Below are positions 6,777 through 11,025 of a DNA stretch of 11,025 nt, in pieces. The position numbers and the translations under genes were made by a program. A model generated the notes under the pieces. That model was not told the origin of the DNA and did not search any database. It saw only the letters and a list, made by a program, of their open reading frames with translations. Origin of the DNA: Pseudomonadota bacterium (GTDB taxonomy: Bacteria; Myxococcota; Myxococcia; Myxococcales; Vulgatibacteraceae); NCBI GenBank assembly GCA_023436385.1, contig JAEZJH010000087.1:1-11025 (forward strand). Direction: 5' to 3'. Positions within the stretch are counted from its first letter, which is position 1. Each line of letters starts with the position of its first letter.

Positions 6777-7097
6777 ATGAAGAAGGTTTTCCTGTTTGTG
6801 GCCGCGGCGATGATGCTTTCCCTCGCCCCCACCGTCGCGATGGCCGACGACGCCCAGGCCGTCTGGGACAAGCAGTGCGCCAAGTGCCACGGCAAGGCCG
6901 GGGCCGGCGACACGAAGATGGGCGAGAAGATGGGCGTGAAGAACTACACGTCGGCGGAGGTCCAGAAGCAGTTCACCGACGAACAGCTCGCCCAGCTGAT
7001 CAAGGACGGCAAGGGCAAGATGCCGGCCTACGGCAAGAAGCTGACCGACGACCAGATCAAGGAGCAGGTCAAGCTGATCCGGTCGTTCGCGAAGTAG
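6777..7097 (+). CDS. Small monoheme class I cytochrome c, periplasmic
   Basis: This 106-residue protein has a signal peptide with likely cleavage at AMA/DD (after residue 23), leaving a mature domain of about 83 residues. It has one heme motif, CAKCHG (34-39), and a probable axial Met in GKMPAYG (Met82). It ends in an amphipathic helix (TDDQIKEQVKLIRSF). This is the layout of small class I cytochromes of the c551/c6/c553 type: soluble one-electron carriers with His/Met ligation. The mature part is lysine-rich, which fits docking to acidic partners. It sits 61 bp after the 13-heme cytochrome and before the ccm genes. It may shuttle electrons between an inner-membrane quinol oxidoreductase and the conduit, or serve an oxidase; sequence alone does not decide. 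The AAG-rich, less GC-biased first codons are typical of efficient initiation. Confidence 0.9.
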   Translation: MKKVFLFVAAAMMLSLAPTVAMADDAQAVWDKQCAKCHGKAGAGDTKMGEKMGVKNYTSAEVQKQFTDEQLAQLIKDGKGKMPAYGKKLTDDQIKEQVKLIRSFAK

Positions 7098-7109
7098 CAG
7101 GGAAGAAGC

Positions 7110-7138
7110 GGCCGGGACAGGAGGTTTTCGTCCCGGCC
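7110..7138 (+). terminator. Hairpin after the monoheme cytochrome gene, possible terminator
   Basis: GGCCGGGAC (7110-7118) pairs perfectly with GTCCCGGCC (7130-7138) around an 11-nt loop that contains TTTT. It begins 12 nt after the stop codon. No U-tract follows, so termination strength is uncertain. The position suggests the 3' end of the cytochrome operon. Confidence 0.55.
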
Positions 7139-7186
7139 CCTCCCCGGTACACGGGTCGGGGCCCGGCGTGGAGCCCGGCCCAAACG

Positions 7187-7214
7187 CGGCGGGCGTCCCC
7201 CTGGACGCCCGCCG
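7187..7214 (+). terminator. Strong 12-bp hairpin upstream of ccmA
   Basis: CGGCGGGCGTCC (7187-7198) pairs perfectly with GGACGCCCGCCG (7203-7214) around the tetraloop CCCT. No U-tract follows. It lies in the 181-bp gap between the cytochrome and ccmA, about 65 nt before the ccmA start. It could be a second part of a tandem terminator, or a 5' leader structure if ccm transcription begins upstream of it. Between it and ccmA I found no convincing promoter. Confidence 0.5.
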
Positions 7215-7278
7215 TCGTGTATTCGACCACACGAGAACCTTGCGCCACGACGGAACAGAGTTTAGGAAGCGGGCGAAC

Positions 7279-7995
7279 ATGAACTCCCCACCTGTGGCGA
7301 TCGAAGCCCGCGGCCTCTGCCGCCGCTACGGCCGGCGCTGGGCCCTCCTCGACGTCGACCTCCGGATCCCCCGGGGCGCCGCGGTGCTGGTGGCGGGCCG
7401 GAACGGCTCGGGCAAATCGACCCTTCTCCGGGTCCTCTCCACGGCGATCCGCCCCGATCGGGGCCGAGTGCTGGTGGAGGGCCTCGACAGCCGCGAGGCC
7501 CGGACCGAGGTGCGGCGCCGGGTGGCCCTCCTCGGCCACGCCACGTACACCTACGACGGCCTCACCGCCCTGCAGAACCTCGAGGCGACCGCGGCGATGG
7601 GCGGCTTCCCCCGGAAGAACGGCGAGCTGCTGGCGCTGCTGGAGCGGGTCGGCCTCGCCCACCGCGCCCACGACGAGGTCCAGACCTTCTCCGCGGGGAT
7701 GCGCAAGCGCCTTTCCCTGGCCCGGACGCTCCTGCAAGATGCCCGGGTGGTGCTGCTCGACGAGCCGTACAACCAGCTCGACACCAACGGCTTCCTCCTC
7801 GTCGACGGGATCCTCGAGAGCCTGAAGGCGGAGGGGAAGACCGTCCTCCTCGTCTCGCACCTCCTCGAACGCGGCGCGGCCTTCTGCGACCTCGGGGTGG
7901 TGCTGGAGGAGGGACGCGTACACTGGACCGGGCCCGCCCGGGACCTTCCCGACAGCGGCGGCCTCGAGGCGGCGCGCATCCCGGAGGCGGTCTGA
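7279..7995 (+). CDS. ccmA: Heme maturation ABC transporter ATP-binding subunit CcmA
   Basis: The 238-residue cytoplasmic ATPase works with CcmB, CcmC and CcmD. In System I cytochrome c maturation its ATP hydrolysis is used to release heme-loaded CcmE from CcmC. Visible motifs are Walker A GRNGSGKST (40-48), the segment GHATYTYDGLTALQNL starting near residue 86 (a His in place of the usual Q-loop glutamine, as in CcmA proteins), signature SAGMRKR (from 138), Walker B VVLLDE (157-162) and H-loop His194. The SAGM signature and the GH..YTYDGLTALQNL stretch separate it from generic ABC ATPases. It is somewhat longer than E. coli CcmA (207 residues), mostly at the C-terminus. The ATG at 7279 follows AGGA by 11 nt; the frame is open further upstream but without family similarity. 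It is the first gene of the ccm run, with ccmB 2 bp downstream. Confidence 0.93.
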   Translation: MNSPPVAIEARGLCRRYGRRWALLDVDLRIPRGAAVLVAGRNGSGKSTLLRVLSTAIRPDRGRVLVEGLDSREARTEVRRRVALLGHATYTYDGLTALQNLEATAAMGGFPRKNGELLALLERVGLAHRAHDEVQTFSAGMRKRLSLARTLLQDARVVLLDEPYNQLDTNGFLLVDGILESLKAEGKTVLLVSHLLERGAAFCDLGVVLEEGRVHWTGPARDLPDSGGLEAARIPEAV

Positions 7996-7997
7996 CG

Positions 7998-8660
7998 ATG
8001 CGCTGGCTCGCGGTGCTCCACAAGGACCTCCTGATCGGCTGGCGTTCGCGGTCCCAGACCTTCGCCGTCTTCTTCTTCGGCGCGGCCGCCCTGCTCCTCT
8101 TCAGCTTCGGGATCGGCCCCAACGCCGAGGCGCTGCGCACCTTCGCCGGCGGCTTCCTCTGGCTGGGCCTCCTCCTCTCCTCCACGCTGTCGCTCGCCGA
8201 GAGCTTCCGGACGGAGATGGAGGGGAAGGCGCTCGAGGGCCTGCTCCTCCTGCCGGTGGACGGGAAGGCGATCTTCTATGCCAAGGCGGTCTCCAACTGG
8301 CTCCAGCTCACGTTGCTCGGGCTGGCGCTGATCCCGGTGATGGTGGTGCTCTACGACGCGGACGCGTCGCGGATCTTCTCCCTCGCCGGCGTGATCGCCC
8401 TGGGCGCCGCGGGCCTCTCCGCCCCCGGGACCCTCTACGCGGCGATGGCCGCCCAGGCCAAGGCGCAGCAGGTGCTGCTCCCCCTGCTCCTCTTCCCGGT
8501 GATCGTACCGGCGCTCCTCTCCGCAGTCCGGGCCACGACCCTGCTCCTGGAGGGAGATCCGATGGGCCAGGCGGGCAGCTGGGCGCTGCTCCTCCTGGCC
8601 TTCGACGCAATCTTCTGGTCGCTCTGCGGGTTGCTCTTCGGCATCGCAGTCGAGGAATGA
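7998..8660 (+). CDS. ccmB: Heme exporter/maturation membrane protein CcmB
   Basis: A 220-residue polytopic inner-membrane protein, the same length as E. coli CcmB. It is the membrane subunit of the CcmA2B2 complex that acts with CcmC-CcmD to free holo-CcmE. About six hydrophobic segments are visible, beginning with FAVFFFGAAALLLF near residues 22-35. The N-terminal KDL..G.RSRS segment and the ESFR.EME.KALEGLLLLPVD segment (about 68-87) are typical of the family. A Shine-Dalgarno GGAGG (7983-7987) lies within the end of ccmA, and the start is 2 bp after the ccmA stop, so translation is probably coupled. The stop codon is separated by one base from the ccmC start. Confidence 0.92.
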   Translation: MRWLAVLHKDLLIGWRSRSQTFAVFFFGAAALLLFSFGIGPNAEALRTFAGGFLWLGLLLSSTLSLAESFRTEMEGKALEGLLLLPVDGKAIFYAKAVSNWLQLTLLGLALIPVMVVLYDADASRIFSLAGVIALGAAGLSAPGTLYAAMAAQAKAQQVLLPLLLFPVIVPALLSAVRATTLLLEGDPMGQAGSWALLLLAFDAIFWSLCGLLFGIAVEE

Positions 8661-8661
8661 G

Positions 8662-9420
8662 ATGACGCACTCCCCTTCCCAGGCAACACCGTTCACCCCG
8701 CGGGCGGCCAAGGTCGGCTACGCGTTCGTGGCGCTGGGCGCGCTCCTGTTCTTGGCCGGCTCGTACCTCGGCCTCTTCCAGACCCCCGCCGAGCAGTACA
8801 TGGGCGAGGTCGGCCGGATCCTCTACGCCCACGTCCCCACCGCCTGGAACGCGATGCTGGCGCTGACGGCGGCCTTCGGGTTCGCGCTGGCCTTCCTCTT
8901 CACCGGCAAGTGGCGGTTCGACAACCTCCTCGAGGCCACGGTGGAGGCCGGCGTCGTCCTCTGCTTCCTGCTCTGCGTGCAGGGCGCGATCTGGGCCAAG
9001 CCGACCTGGGGCGTGTGGTGGGACTGGGATCCGCGCCTCACCACCATGGCGGTGCTCCTCTTCCTCTTCCTCGGCATCCTCGCCCTCCGGAAGTTCGTCG
9101 AGGATCCGGTGCGCCGGGCGACCTGGTCGGCGGTGAGCACCATCGTCGCCTTCGTCGACGTGCCGATCGTCTACTTCTCCGTGAAGTGGTGGAACTCGCT
9201 GCACCAGCAGCAGTCCACGCCGGGGACCGTCGATTCGATCATGCACCTGCCGCTCCGGCTCAACTCCTTCGCCGTCCTCTTCCTGGTCGCCGGCGCCGTG
9301 ATCCTGCGTAGCGGGATCGCCGCCCTGCGCCTCCAGGACGAGCTCGGCCCGCCCCTCCCCGAGCCGCGGGACGCGGGCGCGAACCCCTCGAGCGGCACGA
9401 TCGCGGGAGGTGCGCGATGA
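8662..9420 (+). CDS. ccmC: Heme-handling membrane protein CcmC
   Basis: A 252-residue inner-membrane protein of the HemeHandlingProtein (WWD) family. It presents heme on the periplasmic side and promotes its covalent attachment to CcmE. The WWD motif WGVWWDWDPRLT is at 116-127. The two conserved external histidines that ligate heme are His57 in YAHVPTAW and His181 in WWNSLHQ. About six transmembrane segments are visible. After the last one a short proline/glycine-rich tail (about 230-252) reaches into the overlap with ccmD. The start ATG lies one base after the ccmB stop, with GAGG 6 nt upstream. Length is near that of E. coli CcmC (245). Confidence 0.95.
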   Translation: MTHSPSQATPFTPRAAKVGYAFVALGALLFLAGSYLGLFQTPAEQYMGEVGRILYAHVPTAWNAMLALTAAFGFALAFLFTGKWRFDNLLEATVEAGVVLCFLLCVQGAIWAKPTWGVWWDWDPRLTTMAVLLFLFLGILALRKFVEDPVRRATWSAVSTIVAFVDVPIVYFSVKWWNSLHQQQSTPGTVDSIMHLPLRLNSFAVLFLVAGAVILRSGIAALRLQDELGPPLPEPRDAGANPSSGTIAGGAR

Positions 9421-9563
9421 CCGGCGTGGTCAGCGGAGGCTGGGAGTTCGTGTGGGCCGCCTACGGGGTCACCGTGGTGGTCCTGGGCGGCTACGTGGGT
9501 TCGGTCCTCGTCCGGCTCCGGGCGGAGCGGGCGCGGCAGCGCACCGGCGGAGGTGAGCGGTGA
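9417..9563 (+). CDS. ccmD: Small heme maturation membrane protein CcmD
   Basis: A 48-residue single-span protein encoded between ccmC and ccmE. ATG at 9417 overlaps the ccmC stop (ATGA) and follows GGGAGG by 6 nt. The sequence WEFVWAAYGVT (9-19) is the CcmD hallmark. One hydrophobic helix follows (about 16-33), and then an arginine-rich cytoplasmic tail (RLRAERARQR). In System I, CcmD associates with CcmC and CcmE and is needed for release of holo-CcmE. It is shorter than E. coli CcmD (69 residues), which is common among homologues. The stop overlaps the GTG start of ccmE by 4 bp. Confidence 0.88.
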   Translation: MTGVVSGGWEFVWAAYGVTVVVLGGYVGSVLVRLRAERARQRTGGGER

Positions 9564-10069
9564 GCGAGACCGGCGTTCCGGCCCCGGGCCGGGCGATGTT
9601 CACCAAGAAGGGCCGCAAGATCGCCCTGGTGACCCTGGCGGTCGCCGCCCTGGCCGCCGTCGGCCTGAAGGTGATCCTCGACCAGATCGACGAGAACCTC
9701 GTCTACTACTGGGGTCCCCACGACGTCCTCCAGAACGGCGAGAAGGCCCTGGGCGTCACCATTCGCCTGGGCGGGATGGTGCAGGCCGGCTCGATCCAGT
9801 TCGACGAGGGGAAGAGCGATCTCCGCTTCACCGTCGGCGACGGCCAGGCCGTCCTCCCGGTGCACACGAAGGGCGTGCCGCCGCAGATGTTCCGCGAGCG
9901 GATCGGCGTGGTGGTCGAGGGCCGGATGGGCAAGGATGGCGTCTTCCAGGGCCACCGGCTGATGGTGTCCCACGGCAACGAGTACCGGGCGCCGAAGGAT
10001 GGCGAGCCCCTCGACATCGAGGGGATGATCCGCTCGGCGAAACAGTCGGTCGAGGGCGAGGGCAACTGA
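9560..10069 (+). CDS. ccmE: Heme chaperone CcmE
   Basis: A 169-residue membrane-anchored periplasmic heme chaperone. It binds heme covalently through a histidine and delivers it to the CcmF/H ligase. The N-terminal anchor helix is at about 20-40, after KKGRK. An OB-fold beta domain follows (about 48-140), with VTIRLGGMVQAGSI and RIGVVVEGRMGKDGVFQG. The heme site is H138GNEY142, the H-x-x-x-Y arrangement of CcmE (HDENY in E. coli). Here the context VSHGNEYRAP differs from the usual AKHDENY.P. It is the His type, not the Cys variant found in some deltaproteobacteria and archaea. The GTG start overlaps the ccmD stop and GGAGG lies 6 nt upstream. The TGATG junction overlaps ccmF. Confidence 0.92.
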   Translation: MSETGVPAPGRAMFTKKGRKIALVTLAVAALAAVGLKVILDQIDENLVYYWGPHDVLQNGEKALGVTIRLGGMVQAGSIQFDEGKSDLRFTVGDGQAVLPVHTKGVPPQMFRERIGVVVEGRMGKDGVFQGHRLMVSHGNEYRAPKDGEPLDIEGMIRSAKQSVEGEGN

Positions 10070-11025
10070 TGGCTACCCTGGGTTGGTCCCTGATCCTGGG
10101 GGCGCTCCTCGCCGCCAGCGCCGGCAGCGTGGTGGCCTTCGCCGCGGCCTTCCGAAAGTCGGCGGGCGGCGTGGTCTGGGCGCGGCGCCTGGCGCTGGCG
10201 TTCGGCGGCCTGATGGTCGCCGCCAACGCGGTGATGGTCTTCGCCCTGGTCACCCACGACTTCTCGGTCAGCTACGTGGCGCAGGTGGGCTCGCGCTCCG
10301 TGCCGACCTGGGTGAGCGTGGTCAGCCTCTGGTCGTCGCTGGAGGGGTCGATCCTCTTCTGGGGCGCGGTCCTCGGCATCTACGTCGCGGCGGCGGTCCT
10401 CCTCGACCGGGACCGGCAGCCGGCCCACGAGCCGTGGTTCCTCGGCTTCATGCTCGCCTGCTCGGTCTTCTTCGCCTTCCTGATCGCCGGGCCGGCGAAC
10501 CCCTTCCACCACCTGCCGAACCCGCCGGCCGACGGCCCGGGCCCCAACCCGCTGCTCCAGAACCACATCCTGATGGTGGTCCACCCGCCGGCCCTGTACC
10601 TGGGCTACGTCGGGATGGTGATCCCCTTCGCCCTGGCGATGGCGGCGCTCTGCACCGGCAAGCTCGGCCACGACCTCCTGGTGCCGCTCCGGCGCTGGCT
10701 GATCGTGCCGTGGATCTTCCTCACCATCGGCATCGTCCTGGGCGGCTGGTGGGCCTACGAGGTCCTGGGCTGGGGCGGCTACTGGGCGTGGGATCCGGTG
10801 GAGAACGCCTCGCTCCTCCCCTGGCTCACCGCCACCGCGGCGATCCACTCGCTCCTCGTCGTCGAGCGGCGCGGGATGCTGAAGGGCTGGGCGACCACCC
10901 TGGTGGTCGTCTCCTTCCTCCTCACCATCCTCGGCACGTTCATGACGCGCTCGGGGATCTTCAACTCCGTCCACTCCTTCACCCAGAGCGACATCGGGCC
11001 CACCTTCCTGGTCTTCCTGGGGGTC
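10069..11025 (+). CDS. ccmF: Cytochrome c heme lyase subunit CcmF, 3'-truncated by the window end
   Basis: The first 319 residues of CcmF, still open at the last base. CcmF is the large inner-membrane subunit of the System I holocytochrome synthase. With CcmH it takes heme from CcmE and attaches it to the cysteines of CXnCH motifs. Many transmembrane segments are visible. HPPALYLGY (from His172) and the WWD domain GGWWAYEVLGWGGYWAWDPVENASLLPW (starting at residue 225, written here as its recognisable family block) are characteristic. ATG at 10069 overlaps the ccmE stop (TGATG). Full-length CcmF proteins usually have about 650 residues, so about half lies beyond the window. Nothing suggests the gene is broken. 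Confidence 0.95.
   Translation, partial: MATLGWSLILGALLAASAGSVVAFAAAFRKSAGGVVWARRLALAFGGLMVAANAVMVFALVTHDFSVSYVAQVGSRSVPTWVSVVSLWSSLEGSILFWGAVLGIYVAAAVLLDRDRQPAHEPWFLGFMLACSVFFAFLIAGPANPFHHLPNPPADGPGPNPLLQNHILMVVHPPALYLGYVGMVIPFALAMAALCTGKLGHDLLVPLRRWLIVPWIFLTIGIVLGGWWAYEVLGWGGYWAWDPVENASLLPWLTATAAIHSLLVVERRGMLKGWATTLVVVSFLLTILGTFMTRSGIFNSVHSFTQSDIGPTFLVFLGV

Overview
The window is a very GC-rich, gene-dense stretch with every gene on the + strand. It holds two linked functional blocks: a cluster of multiheme c-type cytochromes around an outer-membrane beta-barrel, followed by the System I (Ccm) machinery that attaches heme to such proteins. The organism looks like a Gram-negative deltaproteobacterium-type lineage. 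Myxococcota close to metal-reducing groups would fit, based on GC-biased codons, OmcA/MtrC-family and CX4CH/CX2CH multiheme proteins, and a ccmABCDEF order. This assignment is an inference; no rRNA or other marker gene is present.

Region 1 (1-4169): a short leader is followed by a decaheme lipoprotein of the OmcA/MtrC family. It carries 19 uninterrupted collagen-like Gly-X-Y triplets immediately after its lipid anchor. Two back-to-back hairpins separate it from a second lipoprotein with 13 putative heme motifs, built from an N-terminal monoheme region, two linking hemes and two copies of a pentaheme module. Two of its motifs are CX4CH and one is CX3CH.

Region 2 (4173-7097): a 442-residue predicted outer-membrane beta-barrel starts 3 bp after the second cytochrome. 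A periplasmic 13-heme cytochrome overlaps the end of the barrel gene, and a small monoheme class I cytochrome follows 61 bp later. Together regions 1 and 2 encode 37 putative heme sites. They have the parts list of a porin-cytochrome conduit that moves electrons across the outer membrane: surface lipoprotein cytochrome(s), porin, periplasmic multiheme wire and a soluble shuttle.

Region 3 (7098-11025): two further hairpins are followed by ccmA, ccmB, ccmC, ccmD (48 residues), ccmE and a 3'-truncated ccmF. All are tightly packed or overlapping. CcmABCD load heme onto the chaperone CcmE, and CcmF belongs to the ligase that transfers it to CXnCH apocytochromes. The maturation genes sit directly next to a large heme consumer. 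CcmG/CcmH-type thiol proteins are not in the window and may lie downstream.

No tRNA, rRNA, CRISPR, insertion sequence or integrase was seen. There is no gene-free stretch over 300 bp: the leader is 261 bp and the gap before ccmA is 181 bp.
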